From Flavobacteriales bacterium (GTDB taxonomy: Bacteria; Bacteroidota; Bacteroidia; Flavobacteriales_C; GCA-002722245), in the NCBI GenBank assembly GCA_002722245.1, contig PBLA01000026.1:1-64000 (forward strand): 64,000 bases of DNA, given 5' to 3'. A model generated the notes under the pieces. It did no database searches. It had not been told where the DNA came from and saw only the letters and a list, made by a program, of their open reading frames with translations. This document shows, piece after piece, positions 16,581-24,922 of the stretch. Within the stretch, counting starts at the first letter, position 1. Each line of letters opens with the position of its first letter. The translations under genes and the position numbers were made by a program.

Positions 16581-17168
16581 ATGGCAACAAAGATTAGATT
16601 GCAAAGACACGGGAGAAAATCAAGAGCGATATATCATATCGTAGTGGCTGATTCTCGTTCAAAAAGAGATGGTAAGTTCATTGAAAAATTAGGACTTTAT
16701 AATCCGAACCATGATCCTGCGAAAGTAGAACTTGACTTTGATAGTGCAGTGAAGTGGGTAGCTACAGGTGCTGAATTATCAGATACTGCAAGATCAATCC
16801 TTTCAAAAGAAGGGGTACTTTTGAAAAATCACCTAGATGGTGGAGTTAGAAAAGGCGCTTTGTCTCAAGAAGATGCAGACAAAAAGTTTGAGACTTGGCT
16901 GAAAGAAAAAGGTTCAAAACTTGATGCTGCTGTTAAGGCTGCTGCAAATGCATTGGCAAAAGAGAAGAAAGAAGCATTAGCTGCTGAAACAAAAGTTAAA
17001 GAAGAAAGAGAAGCTGCTGCAGCTGCTAAACTTGCTGAAGAGCAAGCTGCTGAAGTTGAGGCTGTCGCAGAGGAATCTAATACAGAAGAATCTGTAGAAG
17101 AGGTTGTTGCAGAAGAAACTACCGAAGAAGAAGCTACCGAAGAAGCTGCAGAAAAAACAGCAGAGTAA
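16581..17168 (+). CDS. rpsP: 30S ribosomal protein S16 with acidic C-terminal extension
   Basis: Residues 1-80 are the S16 fold (MATKIRLQRHGRKSRAIYHIVVAD, KFIEKLGLYNPNHDPAKVELD). The total length is 195, well above the roughly 80 residues of E. coli S16, because of an extension rich in Ala, Glu and Lys that ends in repeats such as EEVVAEETTEEEATEEAAE. Long S16 tails of this type are usual in Bacteroidota. S16 binds 16S rRNA early in 30S assembly. It stands alone here, without rimM, trmD or rplS next to it, and is followed by a strong terminator. Confidence 0.97.
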   Translation: MATKIRLQRHGRKSRAIYHIVVADSRSKRDGKFIEKLGLYNPNHDPAKVELDFDSAVKWVATGAELSDTARSILSKEGVLLKNHLDGGVRKGALSQEDADKKFETWLKEKGSKLDAAVKAAANALAKEKKEALAAETKVKEEREAAAAAKLAEEQAAEVEAVAEESNTEESVEEVVAEETTEEEATEEAAEKTAE

Positions 17169-17196
17169 AATATATTTTTACTACTAAATTAATTTA

Positions 17197-17224
17197 GGTC
17201 ACTCTTTTGAGTGGCCTTTTTTTA
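17197..17224 (+). terminator. Rho-independent terminator after rpsP
   Basis: Stem GGTCACTC/GAGTGGCC with loop TTTT (one G-T pair) and a run of T, 28 bases after the rpsP stop. Confidence 0.88.
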
Positions 17225-17257
17225 TGTGCTGATTTCAACTTCGATTTATAGTTTTCC

Positions 17258-17265
17258 TATATTTG
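17258..17265 (+). promoter_or_regulatory. Predicted -7 box, leaderless lipoprotein gene at 17270
   Basis: TATATTTG; five bases after the G is 17270, the A of the start codon. The -33 box is unclear. Confidence 0.4.
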
Positions 17266-17269
17266 AAAT

Positions 17270-17656
17270 ATGGTAAAAATGTATTTTTTCTTTTTGATTG
17301 TAATTTTTCTTGTTGGCTGTAAATCTCTTCCACCTGAGGCCGAGGAAGAGAAAAAAAGGGAGTTTGTAAAAGAAGAAAAGTTAAAAAACTATGTCGGACA
17401 AAAAGTAAATGTACTCTATGATGATTTTAAAGTGGAATCATGCGAACCTAAAATTGCGTATTTTAAAGATGTTTTTGCAGTAAAATTCGTGTTGTCTAAT
17501 GAACAGGAGATCATCGTAATTCTAAATGAAAAGGTAGAATTATCAAAAAGTGAAATTAGTGATGGGTGTGGAAATAACTTGATAAAAAATAGTGTGATTT
17601 CAAAAATTAAGTTTTTTAAGAACGGGAAAGAGTTAATCAAGCAGCAAGCTAACTAA
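17270..17656 (+). CDS. Small predicted lipoprotein, function unknown
   Basis: A 128-residue protein with a type II signal peptide (MVKMYFFFLIVIFLVGC, lipobox LVGC). The mature start is acidic/basic (PPEAEEEKKREFVKEEK), followed by a region that looks beta-rich and ends in KFFKNGKELIK. I recognise no family or catalytic motif. It is convergent with the DUF62 gene, with one base between the stop codons. The transcript is predicted to be leaderless from the box at 17258. Confidence 0.72.
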   Translation: MVKMYFFFLIVIFLVGCKSLPPEAEEEKKREFVKEEKLKNYVGQKVNVLYDDFKVESCEPKIAYFKDVFAVKFVLSNEQEIIVILNEKVELSKSEISDGCGNNLIKNSVISKIKFFKNGKELIKQQAN

Positions 17657-17657
17657 A

Positions 17658-18473
17658 CTAAAACATTCCGCTTGATTGATCAGATCCTGATGCATCCTTA
17701 AACTCTATTCGAATAATATCTGAAAGTTTTATACCAAATAGCTTACTCGCATTTCCTTTATTTATTGCAATTTCAAGATGGTCATTTGTACTGAAAAGCG
17801 CGAGCTTTTCACCCTCTGGAACCTCACTGTAGTTTTGCTTGAGTTCATTAATGTTGTAATCTGACCTTCTAAACACAATGGAAAATTTTCTACCTTTTCC
17901 TGCAAAATTAATAAGCGATCGTGTAATATTCGTTGTTACATTTCCGTATGCATCAATGTACATCGCCATTCCTCTAATTACATTTTCCTCAATAACAGGC
18001 TGAAAGTTCGTTCTTTTAGTAATATCGTCCACTTTTGAACCGATTAATTCCAATGTTCCGCCTCTTCCTATATGGCATGCTACCTGAACAAAAACATCTT
18101 TTGTAGGAAAAGTTCTGTGATTTTCATCAGGGACAATATTTATATTGTATACTTCATCCGGGCTTTCATCAAATAACAATGAAAACATTCCATTGTCAGC
18201 TCCAATAAAATAATGTCCTTTATGTTTTATAACTAAATGCCTTACATACTCATTGGCTTCGGGACTTACTCCCAGAATATGAATACTGCCCAGCGGGAAG
18301 TCTTTGAAGCAGTTTTTTAAACAAAATGCGGCTACACTAATATTAAAAGGAGGGATTTCATGTGATATATCAACGATAGTAGCATTCGGCAATTGTGACA
18401 AAATATGTCCTTTAATTCCGGCTACATAATAATCTTTTAAACCTAGGTCGGTGGTTAAAGTAATTATTGACAT
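17658..18473 (-). CDS. S-adenosyl-L-methionine hydrolase/hydroxide adenosyltransferase (DUF62 family)
   Basis: A 271-residue DUF62 protein. The N-terminal domain opens with ITLTTDLGLKDYYVAGIKG, then IVDISHEIPPFNISVAAFCLKN, with the conserved Asp and His of the family. The C-terminal beta domain includes YIDAYGNVTTNITR, where the family contacts adenosine. Characterised members cleave SAM with water to adenosine and methionine; related enzymes use halide, but the family without the fluorinase loop is hydrolytic. It lies 134 bases downstream of metX on the same strand, which fits a role in methionine/SAM balance, although that link is inferred from position. Confidence 0.9.
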   Translation of the reverse strand: MSIITLTTDLGLKDYYVAGIKGHILSQLPNATIVDISHEIPPFNISVAAFCLKNCFKDFPLGSIHILGVSPEANEYVRHLVIKHKGHYFIGADNGMFSLLFDESPDEVYNINIVPDENHRTFPTKDVFVQVACHIGRGGTLELIGSKVDDITKRTNFQPVIEENVIRGMAMYIDAYGNVTTNITRSLINFAGKGRKFSIVFRRSDYNINELKQNYSEVPEGEKLALFSTNDHLEIAINKGNASKLFGIKLSDIIRIEFKDASGSDQSSGMF

Positions 18474-18607
18474 TGAAAAAGCTTATCCTGTTCTAAATTA
18501 AACATCACACGTTAGTCCAACGATTGAATCTGTTTTAGTTATTAAGAATATGATTGGTGAAAACTATTTACCATGAAGTTTTTTCTCTACTGCGAGAGAT
18601 TTAATAC

Positions 18608-19642
18608 TTATTTCATATATAATTCAGGAAAAGCTTCTCGAATTACATTTCCGATTTTTTCAAACTCTAACAAAAAACCATCATGTCCATAAAGACTGTC
18701 AATTAGGCAATATTGAGCATTGGGAAGGTGTTTTGCCATAAATTGTTGTTCTGCTGGAGGGCATAATAAATCGGAGCTAATACTTAAAACCAAACCTTTT
18801 TGATGAATTCTTTTCAGCGTATCCTTTATATCAGTATCTCTTCCTCGAGCAATGTTATGAGTATCTAATACCTCTGTGAGCTTGTAATAAGATATAGGAG
18901 AGAAACGTTTAGCTAATTTTTCCCCTTGATATTTTAAGTACGAGGTAGCTTTGAAATCCCTTGTTTTTTCATTACTTTCCTCGTTTTGACGTTGGTGATA
19001 AATTTGATGATTTCTATAGAATAAAAGACCTATTTGACGAGCTCCCTTCATTCCCTCAAGACCTGAGTCTTTATGATTCTCACCCCATGTCGGATCCAGT
19101 TCAATTGCCGTTCGATGAGCTGTATGAACAGCAATTCCCCAGGCACTTTCTTTAGGGCTTGTAACACAAATCGTGTAATTTTCAATCGTTTCAGGCTCCA
19201 TTAATAACCATTCCAATGCTTGATAACCACCGCAACTACCTCCAACAGCCATTTTGATTTTATCAATTCCTAAATACTTACGTAATTCGATTAAAGAATG
19301 TATGATGTCTCTAATCGTAACGTCGGGAAATGAATGGAAATAGGGTTTGTTTGTATCAGGATTAATAGAGTCTGGTCCGGTTGAACCATAACAGGAACCT
19401 AACATATTCGCACATACAATAAAATGATCTGATGGATTAAAAAGTTTACCATCACCTACTAAACCTTCCCACCATTCGTCTACATTGCTTGCTGCGGTTA
19501 GCGCGTGAAAAATCCAAACAACATTATCTTTTTTGTCGTTTAATTGACCATAGGTGTGGTAGGCTATAGTTGGATTCTTTAACGTCTCTCCACATTCAAG
19601 TAAAAGATCGTTAGGAGATGTATAATATTGTTTCGTACTCAA
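18608..19642 (-). CDS. metX: Homoserine O-acetyltransferase (alpha/beta hydrolase, MetX family)
   Basis: A 344-residue MetX-like protein. VWIFHALTAASNVDEWWEGLVG and GPDSINPDTNKPY are family blocks; the nucleophile Ser lies in AVGGSCGGYQALEW, the catalytic Asp in SSDLLCPPAEQ, and the His in LYGHDGFL. It activates homoserine with an acyl-CoA for direct sulfhydrylation by the enzyme encoded divergently at 20247. MetX homologs can use acetyl- or succinyl-CoA and the choice cannot be read here with certainty. The reading frame starts with TTG at 19642; no nearby ATG fits. Confidence 0.93.
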   Translation of the reverse strand: MSTKQYYTSPNDLLLECGETLKNPTIAYHTYGQLNDKKDNVVWIFHALTAASNVDEWWEGLVGDGKLFNPSDHFIVCANMLGSCYGSTGPDSINPDTNKPYFHSFPDVTIRDIIHSLIELRKYLGIDKIKMAVGGSCGGYQALEWLLMEPETIENYTICVTSPKESAWGIAVHTAHRTAIELDPTWGENHKDSGLEGMKGARQIGLLFYRNHQIYHQRQNEESNEKTRDFKATSYLKYQGEKLAKRFSPISYYKLTEVLDTHNIARGRDTDIKDTLKRIHQKGLVLSISSDLLCPPAEQQFMAKHLPNAQYCLIDSLYGHDGFLLEFEKIGNVIREAFPELYMK

Positions 19643-19660
19643 TAATTATAAATTATGTAG

Positions 19661-19693
19661 CAAAAATAGTAAAAAGGCATGCCTTCGTCCAAA
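19661..19693 (-). promoter_or_regulatory. Predicted promoter of metX
   Basis: On the minus strand, TTTTGG with TTTG at 19693-19690, then TATTTTTGC beginning at 19668, 21 bp apart. The predicted leader is only about 14 bases, too short for a SAM riboswitch. Confidence 0.5.
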
Positions 19694-19811
19694 ATTAGCG
19701 CTTAAACTTCCAATATATTGATGTGAATAAGTCTTTAACTGTTCTAAATAAAGGAATTACATAAAGGAATATAGACAGGAATCGTTAACTTTAAAATTAA
19801 ATTAAAGAGGA

Positions 19812-20240
19812 ATGAAGATTATTTTAAATCGGGTAGATGACGCTTTTCACTTTGAAGCTCAAAACGAAGATGGGAATATTGTACATATTGACGGCGCTCC
19901 AGCGATAGGAGGAAGTGGAGAAGGTGCTCGCCCCATGCAGCTTTTGGTAATGGGGTTAGGAGGTTGTAGTGCGATGGATATTGTATTGATTTTAAAAAAG
20001 CAGCGGCAGGTCATAGAGGATTTGCAAATTATTTTAGAAGCGAAAAGGCATGAGGATAGAGTACCTGCAACATTTAAGCATATTCATGTGGTTTATGAAT
20101 TTAAAGGGAGCCTAGAATCTAAAAAGGTAAAAAGAGCGGTAGACTTAGGAATAACCAAATATTGCTCAGTAACAAAAATATTAGAAGAATCATGTGAGAT
20201 TACATATGAAACAAGGATAAATGGTGAACGCGTAATATAA
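19812..20240 (+). CDS. OsmC/Ohr family protein
   Basis: A 142-residue OsmC-type protein. GGSGEGARPMQLLVMGLGGCSAMDIVLILKKQ contains the first peroxidatic Cys, and TKYCSVTKILEESCEI the second, spaced as in the family. OsmC/Ohr proteins reduce organic hydroperoxides with the Cys pair; the YhfA-like branch to which this seems closest is less well characterised. An AAAGAGG stretch precedes the ATG. It is the first gene of an operon running to about 24922, six bases ahead of the sulfhydrylase gene, and its promoter must lie in the 169-base region shared with metX. Confidence 0.88.
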   Translation: MKIILNRVDDAFHFEAQNEDGNIVHIDGAPAIGGSGEGARPMQLLVMGLGGCSAMDIVLILKKQRQVIEDLQIILEAKRHEDRVPATFKHIHVVYEFKGSLESKKVKRAVDLGITKYCSVTKILEESCEITYETRINGERVI

Positions 20241-20246
20241 TTAGAT

Positions 20247-21425
20247 ATGGAAAAGCAAGATGCAACAAAAGCGATTCGTGTTAGGAACCAAAAAACACAA
20301 TACAATGAGCATAGTACCCCTATGTTTCTTACCTCCAGTTTTACGTTTGAAAACGCCGAAGATATGCGTGCTGCTTTTGCTGGTGAAGATGATGATGCTT
20401 ACATATATTCTCGTTTTATTAATCCAAATTTCAGGGAATTAATTGATAAGGCATGTGCGCTGGAGGGTACTGAGGATGGGTATGCAACAGCAACAGGGAT
20501 GGCGGCTGTATATGCATCAATTGTTTCTGTAGTGGGGCATGGTGATCATGTGGTTTCCTGCAGAAATGTATTTGGTTCATCCCATACTATCATTACAAAA
20601 ATTCTTCCTCGTTTTGGAATTACACATACATTTGTTGATGTGAATGCTTCAGAGGAGGAGTGGATTGCTGCTGTTCAGGACAACACTAAAATGATTTTTC
20701 TGGAAACTCCTACCAATCCAGGTGTAGAGATTGTTGACTTGGAAATGATTGCTCGAGTGGGTAAAAAACATGGTGTTTTAACCAATGTAGATAATTGTTT
20801 TGCAACTCCTTTCGGGCAAAAACCTGCTGAATTTGGTATAGACATCGTTACGCATTCAGCAACTAAATATATAGATGGCCAAGGGAGAGTGCTCGGTGGA
20901 CTGATTTTAGGCCCTAAGACTTATATTGAGGATGTAATTACATATTGTCGATCCACTGGGCCAACAATATCTCCATTTAATGCGTGGACGTTGGCAAAGA
21001 GTTTTGAAACCCTAGAGGTGCGCTATGAACGACACAGTTATAATGCTCTTAAGCTTGCTGAAGCGCTCGAGAAAAACAGTGAAATTGAACATGTTAAGTA
21101 TCCGTTTTTACCATCTCATCCCCATTATAATTTGGCAAAGAAGCAAATGATGTTAGGTGGAGGTATTGTGACTTTTGAGCTAAAAGGTGGTTTTAGTAGA
21201 GGAAAAAGATTTATCGATCAAATCGAGACTTTGTCCATTACAGCAAATTTGGGAGATTCAAGGACAATTGTTACCCATCCGGCGTCAACTACGCATTCAA
21301 AGCTTTCTGATGATGAAAGAAAAGAGGCACGCATCCACCCTGGTATGATTCGAGTCTCATGTGGATTAGAAAGTATTATAGATATTTTGGCAGATATAGA
21401 ACAGGCATTGAACGCATCAAAATAG
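20247..21425 (+). CDS. metZ: O-acylhomoserine sulfhydrylase (Cys/Met metabolism PLP enzyme, MetZ type)
   Basis: A 392-residue fold-type I PLP enzyme. The PLP Lys lies in THSATKYIDGQGRVLGG, and the phosphate/ring contacts in TATGMAAVYASIVSV and TNVDNCFATPFGQKP. The wording YIYSRFINPNFRELIDKACALEGTEDG and the SATKYIDGQGR form resemble MetZ/O-succinylhomoserine sulfhydrylase rather than the longer MetY enzymes. It replaces the acyl group of O-acylhomoserine with sulfide, making homocysteine. metX, whose product is the substrate, is divergently encoded next door; which acyl group is used is not settled. Confidence 0.9.
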   Translation: MEKQDATKAIRVRNQKTQYNEHSTPMFLTSSFTFENAEDMRAAFAGEDDDAYIYSRFINPNFRELIDKACALEGTEDGYATATGMAAVYASIVSVVGHGDHVVSCRNVFGSSHTIITKILPRFGITHTFVDVNASEEEWIAAVQDNTKMIFLETPTNPGVEIVDLEMIARVGKKHGVLTNVDNCFATPFGQKPAEFGIDIVTHSATKYIDGQGRVLGGLILGPKTYIEDVITYCRSTGPTISPFNAWTLAKSFETLEVRYERHSYNALKLAEALEKNSEIEHVKYPFLPSHPHYNLAKKQMMLGGGIVTFELKGGFSRGKRFIDQIETLSITANLGDSRTIVTHPASTTHSKLSDDERKEARIHPGMIRVSCGLESIIDILADIEQALNASK

Positions 21426-21431
21426 TGTTCT

Positions 21432-22205
21432 ATGGAAAAAATTAAGATTACATTTTTAGGTACTGGAACCTCTCAAGGAGTTCCGGTTATTGGTTGTGAT
21501 TGTTCAGTGTGTTCATCAAGTGACTCTAGAGATAATCGACTTAGAAGTTCTATTCTTATTCAAACCAAAGGGCAAACGATATGCATTGATACAGGTCCTG
21601 ATTTTCGTCAGCAGATGCTAAATGCTAATGTGATGTCATTAGATGCTGTTGTGTATACGCATGAGCATAAGGATCACACTGCAGGTATGGATGACGTAAG
21701 ATCGTTTAATTTTAAACAAAAAAAACCAATGGATTTGTATGTGAATACAAATGTTGAGGCAAGTTTAAAAAAAGAGTTTTCTTATGCGTTTAAGGAAAAT
21801 CCTTATCCAGGAGTTCCAAGATTAGAACTTCATCAAATTCATAACAGCCCATTTACTGTGCATGGTGTTGAATTTAATCCAATTCAATTAATGCATTATA
21901 AGCTTCCCGTTTTTGGTTATCGGATAGGTGATTTTGCGTATTGTACAGATGTGAATTATATAGCACCCAAAGAAAAAGAAAAACTGAAGAATTTGGATGT
22001 TTTGATCCTAACTGCACTCAGAAAAGAGAAGCATATTTCCCATTACTGTTTAGAGGAAGCATTAGAGCTAATAAAGGAGTTAAATCCTAAGCGAGCTTTT
22101 TTAACGCATATATCACATTATATGGGGTTGCATGAAGATGTATCAAAAGAATTACCAAACAATGTTTTTTTAGCTTTTGATGGATTGACAATCGAAACAT
22201 ATTGA
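21432..22205 (+). CDS. MBL-fold metallohydrolase, PhnP-like
   Basis: A 257-residue metallo-beta-lactamase fold protein. It begins ITFLGTGTSQGVPVIGCDCSVC, with the extra Cys cluster seen in PhnP-like proteins, and has TGPDFRQQM and the metal motif YTHEHKDHTAGMDD (HxHxDH), plus LTHISHYMG near the C-terminus. PhnP itself is a phosphoribosyl cyclic phosphate phosphodiesterase in phosphonate use, but no phn genes are nearby, so a different phosphodiester substrate is likely. It follows metZ by 6 bases and overlaps pxpA by 4 bases. Confidence 0.88.
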   Translation: MEKIKITFLGTGTSQGVPVIGCDCSVCSSSDSRDNRLRSSILIQTKGQTICIDTGPDFRQQMLNANVMSLDAVVYTHEHKDHTAGMDDVRSFNFKQKKPMDLYVNTNVEASLKKEFSYAFKENPYPGVPRLELHQIHNSPFTVHGVEFNPIQLMHYKLPVFGYRIGDFAYCTDVNYIAPKEKEKLKNLDVLILTALRKEKHISHYCLEEALELIKELNPKRAFLTHISHYMGLHEDVSKELPNNVFLAFDGLTIETY

Positions 22206-22939
22206 GTAAAACAATTGATATAAACGTTGATGTTGGTGAGGGATTCGGAATTGAATCTCAAATTTTCCCTTTCATTTCTAGCGCAAATATTGCTTGTGGA
22301 GGCCATGCAGGTGATTACAATAGTATGCATGAGGCTGTGGAGTTAGCGAAAAAGTTTAATGTAAGAATTGGTGCTCACCCCGGGTTTGAGGATAAAGAAA
22401 ATTTCGGTAGAAAACCATTGGATATCTCTTTAGAAAATTTAAAGCAGAGTATCTTCTGTCAAATTCAAAGGCTCATTGATATCGCTCATAAACATCACAT
22501 AAGTGTGCGCTATTTAAAAGCCCATGGTGCATTATATCATTTAGTTTGCCACGAAGAATGCTATGCAAGGTTGCTTATTGAAATTATTCACCAAAATTTT
22601 CCAGAATTGAAAATAATGGGACTCCCAAATTGTCTTCTTAGAGATTTGTGTTTGAAAGATAGAGTAGAATATATAGCAGAAGGTTTTGCTGATCGGTCTT
22701 ATGAAGCTGATGGGAAATTGATGGATAGGAATTTACAAGGGAGCGTGTTAGAACAAAAAGAGCGAATTGTTGAACAAGTGATTAATTTTCTGTTTAAGAA
22801 GGTGAAAACAATTGAGGGTAATGAATTAAGACTTGTTGTTAATTCCATATGTTTTCATGGTGATTCTAAAGGAGCTATTGAAAGTATTCAAGCAACTATT
22901 CAGGAACTTAAAAGCAGAGGGATTGAAATTCAATGTTAA
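22202..22939 (+). CDS. pxpA: 5-oxoprolinase subunit A (LamB/YcsF family)
   Basis: A 245-residue LamB/YcsF protein: DINVDVGEGFG, FISSANIACGGHAGDYNSM, VRIGAHPGFEDKENFGRK and VRYLKAHGALYHLV are the family blocks. With PxpB and PxpC it forms the ATP-dependent 5-oxoprolinase that turns pyroglutamate, a damage product of glutamine and glutamate, into glutamate. Translation starts at TTG (22202), overlapping the previous stop by 4 bases. Many family members have ACGFHAGD; here the Phe is Gly. The downstream pxpB and pxpC overlap in turn, indicating coupled translation. Confidence 0.92.
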   Translation: MSKTIDINVDVGEGFGIESQIFPFISSANIACGGHAGDYNSMHEAVELAKKFNVRIGAHPGFEDKENFGRKPLDISLENLKQSIFCQIQRLIDIAHKHHISVRYLKAHGALYHLVCHEECYARLLIEIIHQNFPELKIMGLPNCLLRDLCLKDRVEYIAEGFADRSYEADGKLMDRNLQGSVLEQKERIVEQVINFLFKKVKTIEGNELRLVVNSICFHGDSKGAIESIQATIQELKSRGIEIQC

Positions 22940-23618
22940 GCCATACGGTGAAAATGCAGTGTTTTTAGAATTTGGTCAGTTGATTTCTAAAGATACACAC
23001 CTTGAAATTAAGTTTCTGTACAGAGAACTAAGAAAACATGCGAAAATTGGTGTGGTGGCAGTAATTCCAAGTTATTGTGGGTTAACGATTCTTTTTGAAC
23101 CTAAAAAGCTTTCTAAATATGAACTCATCGAGCTTTGTCAATCAATTCAAACAAATTTTTCAAGCCAAACATATTCATCATATCGTGTAGTTATTCCGGT
23201 TTGTTATGCCGATCGATTTGCACTAGACAAGGTTGATTTAATGAAACATACATGCTTAAGTTGGGAAGAAATAGTGGAGATTCATTGTCAAACAAAGTAT
23301 TTGGTGTACATGTTAGGATTCGTCCCAGGTTTCTTTTACTTAGGAGGAATGGATGAGCGAATTGCAATTCCAAGGAAAGAAACTCCTCGTTTAAAAGTCC
23401 CAAAAGGTGCCGTTGCAATTGGCGATAAACAAACTGGAGTTTATCCTGCAGAAATTTCAGGTGGCTGGCAAATTATAGGCAAAACCCCTGTTAACTTTAT
23501 AAGTGATCAAGCGGAAAATCAAATTGAAATGGGCGATACAATTGTGTTTGAACCGATTTCAATAGACGAATATGATAACTACACAGGAAGAATAAAACGA
23601 GAAATATTTGAACATTGA
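22923..23618 (+). CDS. pxpB: 5-oxoprolinase subunit B (KipI-like)
   Basis: A 231-residue protein with the KipI/PxpB layout: YGENAVFLEFG at the start, YRVVIPVCY in the middle, and LGFVPGFFYLGGMDERIAIPRKETPR-type sequence ending in the cyclophilin-like domain (PAEISGGWQIIGKTP). The ORF track extends to 22833 through the end of pxpA, but TTG 22923 (reading MKFNVKPYGENAV) gives the normal N-terminus with a 17-base overlap. It is the ATPase-associated partner of PxpC. The family name comes from B. subtilis KipI, a sporulation kinase inhibitor; the 5-oxoprolinase role is supported by the pxpA-pxpB-pxpC order. Confidence 0.9.
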   Translation: MKFNVKPYGENAVFLEFGQLISKDTHLEIKFLYRELRKHAKIGVVAVIPSYCGLTILFEPKKLSKYELIELCQSIQTNFSSQTYSSYRVVIPVCYADRFALDKVDLMKHTCLSWEEIVEIHCQTKYLVYMLGFVPGFFYLGGMDERIAIPRKETPRLKVPKGAVAIGDKQTGVYPAEISGGWQIIGKTPVNFISDQAENQIEMGDTIVFEPISIDEYDNYTGRIKREIFEH

Positions 23619-24471
23619 AATCCTCCATCCAGGTGTTAGCTCTACAATTCAAGATTTAGGGCGATTAAATGGCCTTGCTTATGGTGTGCCAAAATGTGGA
23701 GCCATGGATCCATTGCTGCTTAAATATGGAAATGCTTTGGTAGGGAATCCAATTTCATACCCTGGCATTGAATTGACAATTTCAGGAGGTAAATTTAAAT
23801 TTTTAAATGACGGCCATTGCGCGGTTGTTGGAAATAGTTTATCAATATTGCTCAACGGTGTTACTCGACTGGGTAATCAAAAAATGGAGGTTAAAAAAGG
23901 AGACGTTTTATCGGTAGGTCATTTACAAACGCGTTATGCTTATTTAGTTACTCAGGGCAGGTTAGAGGCTGACTCTTATTGGGGTAGTTTTTCAACTTAT
24001 GAACTTGTTCAGAGAGGCGGATACCAAGGAAGGCGTCTTTTAAAGGGAGATGTATTAAGTGTTAAAAAAACACCTGAAACTGTTCAGAAAGTAAACTTTC
24101 CTGTAAAAAAAGAGTTAATAAGAGTATATCCGGGTCCAGAATTTAATTTATTTTCTGCTCATGATATTACTCATTTCGTTTCGGAGTTTTTTAACGTTTC
24201 AATAAATTCTAATCGAATGGGGTATCGATTGGATGGTAAAATATTGGATTCGGTTAAAAACCTTAGTATTATCTCTGCAGGAGTAATTCCGGGCACCATC
24301 CAAGTTCCTCCTTCAGGTTATCCTATAGTTTTAATGGCTGACTCCCCATGCACAGGTGGATATCCGCGATTTGCAGTTGTTCATCCTGAGGATATAGGTT
24401 CTTTGGCTCAAATACTACCTGGTGAAGATGTTAAATTCATTTGGTGTTATGATCAAGATAAAGAGGTGTAA
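23608..24471 (+). CDS. pxpC: 5-oxoprolinase subunit C (KipA-like)
   Basis: A 287-residue biotin-dependent-carboxylase-like (KipA) protein. Family marks are IEILHPGVSSTIQDLGRLNGLAYGVPKCGAMDP and, near the end, GVIPGTIQVPPSGYPIVLMADSPCTGGYPRFAVV. It works with PxpB on the ATP-dependent ring opening of 5-oxoproline. The start is TTG at 23608, overlapping pxpB by 11 bases; the family normally begins just here. The 3' end overlaps the GNAT gene by 23 bases. Confidence 0.91.
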   Translation: MNIEILHPGVSSTIQDLGRLNGLAYGVPKCGAMDPLLLKYGNALVGNPISYPGIELTISGGKFKFLNDGHCAVVGNSLSILLNGVTRLGNQKMEVKKGDVLSVGHLQTRYAYLVTQGRLEADSYWGSFSTYELVQRGGYQGRRLLKGDVLSVKKTPETVQKVNFPVKKELIRVYPGPEFNLFSAHDITHFVSEFFNVSINSNRMGYRLDGKILDSVKNLSIISAGVIPGTIQVPPSGYPIVLMADSPCTGGYPRFAVVHPEDIGSLAQILPGEDVKFIWCYDQDKEV

Positions 24472-24922
24472 GCCTAAACATATTCAAGATGTACAAGAAT
24501 TAATAAATCAAAACTTTGGCTATGGGTATGCAGAGCTTAAATGTCTTATTGGTCCCGGTGTTACAAGTTTTGTAGCCCTATTTAAGCAAAAAGTTGTTGG
24601 ATTTTGTTCGGCTGTAGAAAAAGAGGACTATACTCTGTTGGATATGATTGTAGTTCACTTTAATTTTCGCAAAAAAGGAGTGGGAAGGCGATTGTTTAAA
24701 AAACGCTTAACGGATCTAAAAACTAGTACCGAAATAAGGATTAATCATTGGATTCGAAAACATTACCCTCAACCATTTTGTGCGAAAGACTTTGGGTTTA
24801 CATTAGAAAAAACAACGGAGAATAAATGGTTTAAAATAGGTAGAAAGCAAGAGTTTAATTGCTTGGAATGCCTAAAACAGCTTTGCGTTTGCAATTGTGC
24901 CATTTATAAAAAAATTAGTTAG
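24449..24922 (+). CDS. GNAT family N-acetyltransferase with Cys-rich C-terminus
   Basis: A 157-residue protein. Residues 1-110 have a GNAT pattern: KPKHIQDVQELINQNFG at the start and the acetyl-CoA loop VVHFNFRKKGVGRRLFKKRL (R/Q-x-x-G-x-G/A type). The last 30 residues hold six Cys in CLECLKQLCVCNCAIY, a possible metal site not typical of GNAT enzymes. ATG 24449 is chosen within the overlap with pxpC; the ORF-track ATG nine codons upstream is also possible. It is the last gene of the operon, overlapping the convergent gene by 8 bases. The acceptor substrate is unknown. Confidence 0.75.
   Translation: MIKIKRCKPKHIQDVQELINQNFGYGYAELKCLIGPGVTSFVALFKQKVVGFCSAVEKEDYTLLDMIVVHFNFRKKGVGRRLFKKRLTDLKTSTEIRINHWIRKHYPQPFCAKDFGFTLEKTTENKWFKIGRKQEFNCLECLKQLCVCNCAIYKKIS

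Noticed and set aside
19643-19811. SAM riboswitch upstream of metX
   Set aside because: The predicted metX leader is about 14 bases and I found no SAM-II or SAM-I core sequence in the gap.
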